A DNA stretch of 64,000 nucleotides from the NCBI GenBank assembly GCA_963706515.1, contig CAVPMW010000020.1, positions 62,001 to 126,000 of the forward strand, in the 5' to 3' direction. The position numbers and the translations under genes are program-made. The stretch comes from CAVPMW01 sp963706515 (GTDB lineage: Bacteria > Chloroflexota > Anaerolineae > Anaerolineales > UBA4823). Numbering within the stretch: position 1 is the stretch's first letter; each line of letters opens with the position of its first letter. The notes under the pieces were generated by a model, which was not told the DNA's origin, made no database searches, and saw only the letters and a program-made list of their open reading frames with translations. This document shows, piece after piece, positions 38,000-48,890 of this stretch.

Positions 38000-40012
38000 A
38001 TGAAAACATTTAAATTTAAATTTGTGAAATTCTTCATAATCGGGATGGTTTTCCTCATGCCTCTGGCGCCTGTGCAAGCGACGATTGCTCCCCCGGTTTC
38101 ACAGTCCCCAGGTGCAGTGGTCGCTCCCGATACAACCCTATCCGCGCTTTTCAACACCAACCTGGTGCCAGATGGTGATGCGGAGGTTGCCTATTCTAGC
38201 TACTGGCATGATAACGAGGGTTTCACGCAGATCCTTCCCTATGGGTCCAGCTGTGGAGGGATGTGTAATTTTCCGAGCCCCTACGATGTTGGGCCAGTGC
38301 AGCGCGGCAACTCTTTCTTCTATATGGGTACCACCACTAACCACGTGAATGGGACCAACCTCTGGCTGAACAATCGCATTTCCCTGGCTCCTATCCAGGC
38401 GGCAGTCAACAGCGGTAAAGTGCGCTATATCCTTTCAGGGTATTTCGGCGGTGACACGTTTATGGCGGACACTGCCCAACTGCATATGTTCTTTGAAAGG
38501 GACAATGGTTCTTTTGTAGGGGATGACATCGTCGGCGATGTTGGCCGGCAGACAGGCAGAATAAAACCGGGCTTATTTACCGGGAAAAAACCGGGTTCAT
38601 CCCCGCCGGGACCCAAGATATCAATCTCGCCTTGCAAGCCGGGCACATGAGCGGCTCAGTCTGGCGCACCGGTTTTGCGGATAACCTTTCCCTGATCCTG
38701 ATCCCGATACATGTGTTCCTACCCATCACGCTCAAAGGGACCGTCCGCCCCCAGCCCAATCGGGTTACCCGGCACCCAGTGGGGTGTACTGTCACGCCGA
38801 ATGGCTTAACTCGGATGGATATTTACTGGACGGACAACTCCAGCGACGAGTTAGGTTTCGAGGTCCAGCGGATCAATCCAGATAGCACGGTAGATACGAT
38901 ATGCAATACCAAGCCGAATTTCACTTACTGCTTCGACCCTGGCATAAGCCAGAGTGCGCCATACGGCTATATTTACCTGGGGAACCAGACGACCTATACC
39001 TATCAGGTCCGTGCGAATGGAGCCGGCATTAATTCAGCCTGGACCAGCGGCGCAGGAACTACGGCGCAAGAACCAACCATCTCGCCTTCTCCTACCCATG
39101 GCGCTTTTACCTGCCAGGCTCTGGAGGTCACCTCCAGCTCGGCAACCTTCGTTTGGAATAACCCATTCAATTACCATGCCGGGTTTAATCTATATGTGGG
39201 GAGCAATACCTGCTCCAAGCTATATCAATGATTGAGAATGGGACCAAAATCACATTTATCAATCAAAGCCCGGGCAGCATAACCCTAAAAATTAAACCCT
39301 ACGTTTTCGACCGAAAACCCAACCATGGATCGTTTATGAAAGCAGCACTTTCTGCACTGCCACTGCGAACCTGCCTGCGCCCCCAGCCAGCGGTATTACC
39401 TATTTCTATAACGAGAGTTCGTACCCGGTCATCTCTCTGCTAGTGGATGGCTGGGAACAATTCCCGGTTCGGCCGCTGGCAATCCTGCCTGGAGCTTACT
39501 ATGAGCTGGATGGGGTACCCACCGGTCAGCATAGCTGGACGGCGATCACCGGCTTCTGGGACGATTGGGGGCAGCGCTTCTCGATGTACACCTTTACGGG
39601 AAGTTTTACCCAACCCGGCAGCGGATCCTATGCTGTCCACATTCCCGATCGGACTATTCAGGACCTGTTGAGCGTTCCTCCGGCTAACCTGGGCTATTGG
39701 GAAGGTTATTATTATGACGCCGGCCTCAATTGTCACACCGCAGCTTTTGTATTCAGGCAGAATGGAACTTACACTTTTTATAACGCAAATTCTGCGCTTG
39801 CCAGCGGGACGTACTCACTCGTCCAACGCGAGCCAGCGATCTTCAGCACCAGGTTCCACGTTTCCAGCAGCGGCAGTTATCCCATGAATGTAGATGGTCT
39901 GCTGGTTGAGACTCAAGGTCAGTTCTTTATGAATAATGGTCCCTCCTCCTGGCAACAGATCACCTATGTGTACAAACCGCAGGGTTACGTAAGAAATCCA
40001 TTCTGTCCATGA
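38000..40012 (+). CDS. Large secreted protein with FLPIT motif and fibronectin-like modules (several frame changes)
   Basis: Reconstructed at about 670 residues, with frame changes near 38,590, 39,230 and 39,300-39,440. A signal peptide (FFIIGMVFLMPLAPVQA) precedes a jelly-roll-like domain (LVPDGDAEVAYSSYW, NSGKVRYILSGYFGG, GSVWRTGFADNLSLIL), then VFLPITLKG in mid-protein. Fibronectin-III-like sequence follows (DIYWTDNSSDELGFEVQR, YTYQVRANGAG), then two repeated beta modules with TYTFYNANSALASGTYSL. The N-terminal part resembles carbohydrate-binding folds of family PF04862/CBM type only in pattern. I cannot assign a function. A-rich AAGGAAAA upstream of the ATG may act as ribosome site. Confidence 0.65.
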
Positions 40013-40102
40013 CTCTGTTCTGGTATTAATGGTGAATGAGGGGCAATGCGCCGCAGGTTTGCGCCGGTTGACAAGAATTCCAATAGAATCTAGAAGACAT
40101 TC

Positions 40103-43100
40103 CTACGACGCAGGCGGGCAGGTCTGCGTATGCAGGTATTTCTGGCATTCATCAGGGGTCCACCCGCGGAGCAGGCGCTGCTGGGCCAGGGCGATCAGGT
40201 CGCTGCTATCCAGGTAGAATCCGTGGGTTATCCCATCCGTACTATCAGTAATCAGATACTTGCCGTCCGGGCTGAAATCAGCATAAAAGCCAGGCAGGAC
40301 GAACATTTCCTGCCCGGTAGAGACATCCATAACATGCGCCGTCGAATCTTCACAGCCAGCCGCGATCCGGGTGCCATCCAGGTTAAATTTTACATCGACC
40401 ACAACACACGGCAGCTTCATCTGGGGTCCAACCGTGAGGCCAGTGGCAGGATCCCAGACCATCACTTTCCCATCCACACTTCCCGTGACCAGGCGCGTCC
40501 CATCCTGGTTGAAGTCAACCGACCTGATACTCAATCCCCGGTCGCTGGCAATTAAAGTAAACAGCAACTTTCGCTGAGTGCCTGTCACATCGTAGATGCT
40601 CGCCTTGCCATCACCCAGGCCTGTGGCCAGGCGCGTCCCATCCGGGCTGAAATCATCAGACCAGATATCCCACCATTCTGAATACTCATCCAGAACTTGT
40701 AAGAGGTGGCCTGTGGCCAGATCCCATATTGCCGATTTTGGTTTGTAGGAGCTTGAAGATATGGCCAACTTTGTTCCATCTGGGCTGATAGCGATATCGT
40801 CGAGCTGCCCGCCTGCAGCAACCGGAAAAATTTGGGACAGAGAAAAATGAAAGATTTCCTGGCCCGAAGCGGTATCCCACACCCGCGCCATGTTATCCTC
40901 ACCAGGCCTGGCCCCCACTGTGACCAGCCGTTTAAGGTCAGGATCTGGTGCAGCTCGATCGGGTGAATTTGGGCCGCCTGGATCGAACGTAAAACTGCTC
41001 TTCGCCACGGGGCCGGAGGAGAAGATTCCCAAAATTGGGCAAACCCTCGCTCATTGTCTACACTCAGCCAGCGCTTCCCATCCGGACTGAAATAAAACAT
41101 ATTAAAGCCGGGCAGGTTAAACAGCTCCTGGTTGCCGCTGGGAGAGACATCCCAGATCTGAACACCACCTGAAGAAGTTAACAGGCGGTTCCCATCCGGG
41201 CTGAAAGCCGCGTAGTTCGTTTCGCCAGCCAGGGTGTACTGTTCCAGGCCGGTGTCTGCATCCCAGATTTTGGCCCGATTATTGCCGGGCGTATTATTGC
41301 CGGCTGCGGTGACCAGCCTTTTCCCATCCGGGCTAAAAACAATCGAGTTAATATTCCCTTGATGGCCGATCAGATTATACAGAAACCTGGCCGGAACCGC
41401 CTGGGAAAAATCGATCTCATAAACCCAGCCGGTGTTATCGACTCCGATCGCCAGGCGCTTTCCATCCGGGCTGAAGGAGATGGCGCCTGGCGTTCCTTTT
41501 CCAACAAAGGGAAGCGTGAAAAACGCCCGGGGCTGGCTGCCTGCCGCCAGCCCGCGCACATCCCAGAAGATAACGGATTGGTCACCACTGCCCGTCACCA
41601 GGGTATTCCCATCCGGGCTGAATGTAGCGGCATAGGTTAAATCGGTAAAATCTGTTAGCGTAGCCTGCGGCTGGCCGGTTTTCGTATCCCAAATCTTGAC
41701 GGTGTGATCATAGCTGGTCGTCGCCAGCCACTGGCCATCCGGGCTGAAAAAGACGCCATTTACGAGGTCGGTATGTCCTGCCAGGGTATGCAGCAGATTG
41801 CCCGTGCGAGCATCCCATATTTTGGCAATATTGTTGATCCCGACCGCCGCCAGCAGGCTGCCATCCGGGCTGAAGGCGATGACATCCCCATAAGTGAAAT
41901 CTGGAAAAGGGGCGATGGGGTTGGTTATGGTGATCAGCGGCGACGGGCCAATTTCAGCCCAACTATCCCCCATCTTCCAGATATTGACCAACGCCCTACG
42001 ACCGTAAAAAACAGCGAAACGGTCGCCAAGCGGGCTGACCGCTGCCACTCCATCATAGCCGGGATTGGAGGCGTCGTTGGGCTGCCAGTTCCCAGGCACC
42101 ACGGCGCGCAGGCGAGAGGCCTGGAAAACCTGGTGCAGAGCATTTTGCGCCTCGCGGGTGTTGCTGGTTTTGACGGCCTGCAAGGCCAGCAACAGGCTGA
42201 GCTGCATGTCCACCGGCATTTTGTTAATCGCTTCCGCAGACAGGGCGCGCAATTCAGCGATGGCGGCCTCTTGCGCGCTTACGGCTTCCGAGGTGGCGCG
42301 CAGGTTTGTCTCGCCGACGGCCTGGGCTCTGGCAGCCTCAGCCGTGGCTTTTTGCGCCTGAGACAGGAGGTTGGCAGACTCTGCCGTGGATCGCTGGGCG
42401 ACAGCCTGCGTGCCGGCGGATTGGGCTGCGCTCAAGTTCTGACCAGCCAGGCTGGCATTTCGGCTGGCCTGCCGGCCAAAGGCGACGGCTGCCAGGGCCA
42501 TGCCAAGCGCAACCACCACCGCCAGGCTCAAATAAAGCGCACGCCGGCGCAGCCGCTGCGCGGCGCGGCCCTGCTCTATGGCCCGAAGTCGCTCCGCCTC
42601 AGCCAGCTTCTGAGCCGCCTCGAGCTCGCGCTGGCGCTGCGCCTCGCGCTCCAATGCGTCGTGCTGTTCCTGCTCGATGGAGGCGGCGAGAAAGCCGCGT
42701 TCCAGCGCGTTCAGTCGTGCTTCATTGGCCGCAGCCCACTCGCTCGTTTGCGCCAGGCGCGCCCCGCGATACAGCTCGGCAGGATCCGCCCGCGCCTTTC
42801 CCATTCGAGCGCCGCATCGGTCAGGTGGCGGTGCAGCAGCAAGCCCTCGCGGTCCTGCGACAGCCATTCGTGGAGCCGCTGCCATTCGCGGATCAACGCC
42901 TCGTGCGCGACCTCGGCGGTGTCCTCGTTCAATGTGATCAATCTTGCTTCAGCCAGCGTGTCCAGCACCGTACGCAACTGGAGGGCTTCTTCGGATTGAT
43001 GCGCCAGCTCATTCAAGGTCGCCCGCCGGCGGGTATCTTCGGTGCCTTCGCCCAGCTCTGTCAGGCGCAAAAAGATGTCATGCGCAAGCTCTTGCTGGGC

Positions 43101-44180
43101 TTGATTGAGCTGGTCGGTGAAGACGCTCTCTGCCGTCTCGGCAATGGCGCCGCGCACCCCGCCCGAAGCGTGATAGCCATAGACCGTAAAAGTCCGCCCG
43201 CGGCGGCGCTCCCAGGTGGCCAGCAGGGCGTGGGAAAGCAAGGGCAGCGCGCCGGGCTCCGGCTGTCCCATCCCATCCGCGCCGATATCGTTTAATAAAA
43301 TGTCCACCAGACCGGGCTCAAATTCCCAGCCGCCGCGTCTGGCAGGCTCTTCGATGGCGCGGCGCAGCTCGGCTTGCGTCATCTGGCCGATATATTCCTG
43401 CTCGGCGGCGACGGCCGCGCGCAAAAGCGGGTACTGGGCGCAGTGCGAATAAAAATCTGCCCGCAGGGCGATCACTACGGTTGTATTCGCCGGTTTATCG
43501 CGAGAGATGGAAATCAATCTTTCAATAAATTCTAAGCGCTCATTTTCGTCCCGGCACAGGGTGAAGGTTTCTTCGAATTGATCCACCAAAACCAGGTGGT
43601 TCTGGCCGTTTTTTGCGCCAGACGAGCTGTAACTCGCCGCCAGGATTTTCAGCGGGTCCGCAGTCGGCGTGAAGATGTGGGTTTCCCAGCCGAGGCGCTG
43701 CAGGGCGACCGCCAACCCGGCGCGCACCAGCGAGGATTTGCCGCTGCCGGATGCGCCGACCACCGCCAGGAAGCGGGAGGAGGCATCCACGGAGAGATCC
43801 GTAACTCGCTCCACGAGATGCGCGGTGAGGGCTTCGCGGCCGAAGAAAAGTTCTGCATCTGCCACGTCAAAAAACAACAGTCCTTTATAGGGCGGAAAGC
43901 CTGGCGCAGGCGCATCCTCCTGCCGCGCGGAACGAGCTAATTCCAAGAGACGGAGGCTGAGATCGGGCTCATCTTCAAGGTGTAAAGCAGGAATGAATAA
44001 TGCCTTGACCGCGGTGAGATCGGGCTTGCGCTGGTTTTGTTCGAGCCGGCCGATCTGCGCTTCGCTGTAGCCAACGCTGATGGAGAGCTCGAGCTGGGTC
44101 AGGCGTTCCCGCCGGCGCAGAAATTTAAGCAGGTCGCCAAAGGTTTGGAACGATTCGGGAGATAAAGATTGAACGGACAT
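40103..44180 (-). CDS. XRE-nSTAND NTPase-WD40 regulator (two frame changes)
   Basis: Reconstructed at about 1,360 residues; frame changes near 42,785 and 41,000. Residues 15-70 form an XRE helix-turn-helix (LLKFLRRRERLTQLEL, VGYSEAQIGRLEQNQRKP). A STAND-type NTPase follows (about 105-470) with Walker A VVGASGSGKSSLV and Walker B LVLVDQFEETF, and a winged-helix part (EVAHEALIREWQRL). Next are a long coiled coil rich in Glu/Ala, a transmembrane helix (LYLSLAVVVALGMALAAVAF) and fourteen WD40-like repeats (FSPDGQWLATTS, TVKIWDTKTG), enough for two seven-bladed propellers. The end is LTPDECQKYL-like (WTPDECQKYLHTQTCP). It is probably a signal-sensing switch that binds DNA; related architectures occur in multicellular and surface-active bacteria. 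Confidence 0.82.
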
Positions 44181-44427
44181 TTTCCTCTAAAGTGACCCCG
44201 CTGAACCAAGCTGTAATTCTTATTTAATATAACACACAACCCGTAATTATAGGAGAGAGTTTACCGGAATTATCTATTTGGCGGGAAATGTCAGATATTT
44301 TTCTGGGCGAGGTGCTACGATGTCTTAGCTGATGGAAATAAAAAGGAGGTGGACCGTAAACAACTCATCCAGGTGCTTTAGATTGGTTACTTATAATTGG
44401 GTTTTTTTAGGATAGGAGGAATAAGGT

Positions 44428-44982
44428 ATGTCTGTGAAAAGAGTGTTGCTCACCGCCGTTCTCTGCCTGGGCCTGGTCTTTGGGTTTTTCCAGAGAGGGT
44501 CTGCACAAACGGGAAATGTTTGTCTCATCTTAGCCTATGAGGATGTTCAAACATTTTCTAATTCCGATTGTGACTCGTATACCGTGGGGTATGGTTGGCT
44601 GGCGGTCTCACCAGGCCTGATTAAAGAATTTGTCAAGGCCACTTCGATCGATGCTGCTTTCTGTGGAGACAATGTCAAATTTAGTGTAAACCCGAAAGAT
44701 GCAGCCAAGCTCTGGTCGCCAATAGATACCCGTTCAAGCGAAGAATTAGGTTACTATTGTCCAACCGGGCCGTTTTATAGAGCGTTCTTTGACATAAATG
44801 TTGGGAAGTTAGCTCCAGGAACCTACAATATGTGGTTTTTTGACACGTTAAGACATCCGGTCACCGACGGGACGCAAATCTGTACGGATGATCAGGGTCA
44901 GCATTTCCCGAAAATCATGTACTCAGGAACCTTCATCGATAATGTAACAGATAGCTATTACCATCACACCATGATGGGCTGA
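44428..44982 (+). CDS. Small secreted protein, family unknown
   Basis: An intact 184-residue protein with a signal peptide (VLLTAVLCLGLVFGFFQRGSAQ, cleavage probably after SAQ). The mature part has six Cys residues, suggesting three disulfides, and aromatic-rich strands (YTVGYGWLAVSPGLIKEF, PGTYNMWFFDTL). It ends in a His-rich YYHHTMMG. GGAGGAATAAGGT before the ATG is a good ribosome site. It precedes the lipoprotein cluster. I do not recognise the family; an extracellular binding protein is a reasonable but unsupported guess. Confidence 0.75.
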   Translation: MSVKRVLLTAVLCLGLVFGFFQRGSAQTGNVCLILAYEDVQTFSNSDCDSYTVGYGWLAVSPGLIKEFVKATSIDAAFCGDNVKFSVNPKDAAKLWSPIDTRSSEELGYYCPTGPFYRAFFDINVGKLAPGTYNMWFFDTLRHPVTDGTQICTDDQGQHFPKIMYSGTFIDNVTDSYYHHTMMG

Positions 44983-45023
44983 CGATAACTTGTCCTGACA
45001 ATTGACTCAGGAAGGACTGGACC

Positions 45024-45066
45024 AGATCCTAAGGGTCTCAAGCCCAGGGTAAGACCCTTAGGATCT
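45024..45066 (+). promoter_or_regulatory. 15-bp leader hairpin before the first FAS1 lipoprotein
   Basis: AGATCCTAAGGGTCT (45,024-45,038) and its exact complement (45,052-45,066) flank 13 bases, ending 26 bases before the ATG. No T-tract follows, so it is not a normal terminator; it may stabilise or regulate the mRNA. Confidence 0.45.
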
Positions 45067-45077
45067 AAGGTCAAGAA

Positions 45078-45190
45078 AAGAAGGAGAAACCATGTCTAAC
45101 CAATTGTTCCGTATCCCAGTGCTCTTGACTGCAGCAGCCATGATTCTGACCGCATGCGCTGCACCAACTCCGGCAGCGACCCAGGTCTCG
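45078..45190 (+). repeat. Shared leader/signal-peptide cassette, copy A
   Basis: It includes AAGAAGGAGAAACC, the ATG and codons for MSNQLFRIPVLLTAAAMILT and the lipobox. It is about 90 percent identical to copy B (46,531 on) and copy C (48,785 on) by eye. Confidence 0.85.
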
Positions 45191-46488
45191 CCAGCAACCC
45201 AAGTCCCTGAGCCAACCCAGGTCTCTTCGGCAACTCCAATCCCAACGCTCACCCCCACGACGGTCATGCCAACTGCCGCACCGTCACCCCAGGCAACTGC
45301 CGTGCCGGCGACCTCGACCAGCGTCCCAACGATGGCAATCGACCCGAACAGACCCAATGACCTGACAGAAGCCCGGCTGCGGGTGAGCCAGTGCGTTTGG
45401 GGAAGTAAAGAAAAAAAGGGGACCGATGGTTTGGCAACCGATGTCTATATAAACGGCAAAGTGCCCGTGACCGTGGGTGTGCCTCTGACCATTTTGCCAC
45501 CCGGGGCTGTGAGCCGCTACGAATATCTCGCACCGGGGGCCGTTAGCATGGCAATTGTACCGTCCGGTATGGGCATCGACAATCCGTTCCCCGCCCCGCT
45601 AGACGTGACACTTGAAGCAGGTCATCGCTACACAGTGGTGGTATTGGGGGACATGAATGATCCAAGCCACAAGGCACTGGTGATCGATGAGACAGAGGCG
45701 TACCAGAAAGCCGGCGCATCGCCGAACAGCAGCGGCCATATCACGATCAACAATGTCAAAGGCGCCAGTACCATAAGCTTTTTGTTTGATGGTGTGGGAG
45801 AAAAGGATGTTCAATATGGCGAGTTTGGCGCTTCTGCCCAACCTGCAGGGAAATTCACGTCATTTAATGTCAACGTGGGTGAACATGTTGATAGAAATGG
45901 CGCCGGGTTCACCTGGCCGGGGTTAGATCTGCTCGACTGTTTTTACGGTTGGTATAAAGGTCCTACCAGTACTTATACCGATGGTTGGTCCAGCGAGAGT
46001 ACGAGCAGTTTGAATGCGATCGACTTCTTGCAGGGTGTTAGCGACCAGCACGTCAAGAACGGCGGCGGAGTATTTGGCAACCTACCGTCATTTGACACCT
46101 TCCTGACCTCAGTCAAGAACGCCGGCCTCACCGATCTGCTTACCAACGGTGGGCCACATCTAGTGTTCGCGCCAACGGATAAAGCATTCGCGAGCCTGCC
46201 AAAAGACCAGCTTGAAGCACTGATGGCCGATCCTAAAGCCCTGGGTGATTTCCTGCGCGCCTATATTGTCGAGGGCTATTATCCCAGGGGTACCCTGGGG
46301 CAAGATCTAGACGATGTTTTCGGCCCGCACCGTCACAAATCTGCTGGGCAATAGAGCTTGTGCTCACCGGCGAAGAAGGAAACCTCAAGATCAACGGCGG
46401 TTCCATGGGGTATGTTGACAGCGCCATGGTAGCCAACGGCACCCGCGTGTTATGGGTTGAGAAGCTGATGAAGCCGGAGTCAAAGTAG
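45092..46488 (+). CDS. Lipoprotein with DUF4397 and fasciclin (FAS1) domains (one frame change)
   Basis: About 465 residues; the frame changes near 46,320. The lipoprotein signal ends in ILTACAAP (lipidated Cys at residue 22). A Thr/Pro/Val linker leads to residue 90, then a DUF4397-like domain (ARLRVSQCV, DVYINGKVPV, RYEYLAPGAVSMAI, EAGHRYTVVVLG). A beta-rich middle follows, then a FAS1 domain with the family landmarks FDTFLTSVKNAGLTDLL, LVFAPTDKAFASLP, YIVEGYYP and, in the shifted frame, INGGSMGYVDSAMVANG. FAS1 domains mediate adhesion. The next gene is a full-length paralogue. AAGGAG seven bases before the ATG is the ribosome site. Confidence 0.8.
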
Positions 46489-46530
46489 GCGCACATTACG
46501 CGGGGCCAAACAGGTTGTATTCCATTAGGT

Positions 46531-46640
46531 AAAGAAGGAGAAACCATGTCTAACCAATTGTTCCGTATCGCATTGCTCTTGACCGCAGCAGCCATGATTC
46601 TGAGCGCATGCGCGGCACCAACTCCGGCAGCGACCCAGGT
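46531..46640 (+). repeat. Shared leader/signal-peptide cassette, copy B
   Basis: AAAGAAGGAGAAACC, ATG and the MSNQLFRI signal sequence repeat here, with Ala for Pro at one position and SACAAP as lipobox. Unlike copy C, similarity to copy A continues through the whole gene. Confidence 0.85.
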
Positions 46641-48744
46641 CTCACCGGCAACCCAAGTCGCTGTGCCAACCCAGGCTCCTGTCGCTACGAAAGCGCCTGT
46701 TTCCACGGCCACGGCTATTGCAACAGCCACTGAAGCTCCGACCGCTATTACAGTGCAAACAGCTGCACCCACAGCCGTGCCTGTAAGCAATACCCCAACG
46801 GTCGATGTTAATTCGCTCGCAACCAATGACGCGACACAAGCTCGCCTGCGGGTGAGCCAATGCGTCCCCAACGAGCCGGACATGGATGTCTATATAAACG
46901 GCAAGGTGCCCGTGACTGCAGATGTACCCATGTCTGTGGGGGCGGGTGATGCAAGCCGATATGAATATCTCCCGCCGGGGACCGTTAGTGTGGCCGTTGT
47001 GCCCAGCGGGTTAGGCATCAACCAGGCCTTGCTCGCTCCGCAAGACTTATCGCTCGAAGCGGGCCATCGCTACACATTGGTTGTATTGGGGCAGCCCGAA
47101 GAGCCAACCCACAAATCGCTCTTGATCGATGAAACCGATGCATACGAGAAAGCTGGGGCGAATTCGAACACTTCGAGCCATATCACAATCAACAATGTCA
47201 AAGGCGCCACTACGCTCAGCTTCTTGCACGATGGTAAGGGAGAAAAGGATATTCCCTATGGCGAGTTCACGGCTTCGGTCCAGCATGAGAGATTCAAAGA
47301 TTTCACCATTGAAATCAACGGTAAGACTGTTGAGAATAATGGCTCGGGTACCAATTTGGGGTGAGGGCGATTCATTCGACTGCTTTTTCGGCACCACGAC
47401 CAACTACGATACGCACTCAGGCGCAGCTACGAGCGATTTGAATACGATCGACTTCTTGCAGGGAATAACCACCGAAGCTGCCACGATTGGTGGTGTCCCG
47501 TCATATGCCACCTTCCTGGCAGCAGTCAAGACTGCCGGCCTCACGGATCTGCTCACCACTGGCGGGCCACATCTGGTATTCGCGCCAACCGATAAGGCGT
47601 TCGCGATGTTGCCGAAAGATCAACGTGACGCACTCCTGGCCGACCCCAATGCCCTGCGGGCCTATATTGTCGAGGGGTATTATCCAACGGGTACTCTGGG
47701 GCATGGAACCTTTGACCGCACTCGTAACAAATCTGCTGGGTGAGCCGCTTATGCTCAGCGGCGACGGCGATGATTTCGGCATCAACGGAGCCAAAGTGGG
47801 GTTGATGGATTTCTACATGGCAGCTAATGGCACCCGCGTGCTCCTGATCAAGGGCCTGATGAAGCCGGCTGTTCCTAGCGCCAACGGGGTTGGGTTGGGC
47901 AAAGTCTCAGGTCGCATTGCCTTACAAACCAACCGGGATGGCAACGTGGAAATCTACGTCATGAACGGTGACGGCAGCGGATTGACGGACCTGACGGTCA
48001 ACCCAGCAGGTGACTGGCAGCCTGTGTGGTCGCCGGATGGGAGCAAGATCCTTTTTATGAGCGACCAGGACGGCAACGATGAAATCTACGTGATGAACGC
48101 GGACGGCAGCCACCCCACCAATCTGACGGACAACCCGGCACAGGATGATACCGCGGACTGGTCACCGGATGGGAAAAAGATCGTCTTCATGTCTGACCGC
48201 GACGGTAATCACGAAATCTATGTAATGAACGCTGACGGCAGCGGCCAGACCAACCTGACGGACAACCCGGCAGCGGATGATTATTTCCCGGTTTGGTCGC
48301 GGGACGGGAAGCAGATTGGCTTCACCTCCGATCGCGACAATGGAAACCCTGAAATCTATGTGATGAACGCCGATGGCAGCCACCCGACCCGCCTGACCGA
48401 TGGTTCCGGGGAGGAAACTTTCCCGCACTGGTCGCCGGACGGCAAGAAGATCGTTTACACGTCTGGCCGGAGTACCTTCATGTGGAACGCATTATTGGGC
48501 GAAGGCAGCTATGAAATCTACGTGATGAACGCCGATGGCAGCAATGCAGACCCAGCTGACCGACAGTCCAGGGCTGATGGACGATAATATGGATCCTCGC
48601 TGGTCACCGGATGGGACGCAGATCATCTTCTGGTCCAGCCGGGACGGCAACAAGGAACTCTACGTGATGAACGCGGATGGCAGCAACCAGACGCGCCTGA
48701 CGAATACCACCCCCTCAAATTCATCCTGGTCTTCCTGGCATTAG
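46546..48744 (+). CDS. Lipoprotein fusing DUF4397, FAS1 and a TolB-like propeller (three frame changes)
   Basis: About 732 residues, with shifts near 47,350, 47,705 and 48,550. The first 400 residues parallel the upstream gene: lipobox SACAAP, Thr/Ala linker, DUF4397-like (ARLRVSQCV, EAGHRYTLVVLG) and FAS1 (LVFAPTDKAFAMLP, YIVEGYYPTG, GTRVLLIKGLMKP). It then continues into six PD40/TolB-type propeller blades, each with the pattern WSPDGKKIVFMSDRDGN and EIYVMNADGS. The propeller is absent from the paralogue, so it was gained or lost after duplication. The likely role is surface binding or adhesion. Confidence 0.8.
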
Positions 48745-48784
48745 CGCCGAAAACGCCGGGTCGCGATGACAGTTCACTCAGATT

Positions 48785-48890
48785 AGAAGGAGAAACCATG
48801 TCTAACCAATTGTTCCGTATCCCATTGCTCGTTGACTGCAGCAGCCATGATCCTGACCGCCTGCGCGGCACCAACTCAGCTCCGGCACGG
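48785..48890 (+). repeat. Shared leader/signal-peptide cassette, copy C
   Basis: AGAAGGAGAAACC, ATG and the MSNQLFRIPLL signal codons are again near-identical to copies A and B (with one extra base near 48,829), but similarity stops after the lipobox and the mature protein is unrelated. Confidence 0.8.

Noticed and set aside
41704..42999. A 431-residue open frame on the plus strand opposite the nSTAND-WD40 gene
   Set aside because: It has no start signal or motif; the minus strand carries the WD40 repeats and coiled coil in good codons.
45024..45066. 15-bp hairpin as a terminator for the 44,428 gene
   Set aside because: No T-tract follows and it lies directly before the next ribosome binding site; listed as a leader element instead.
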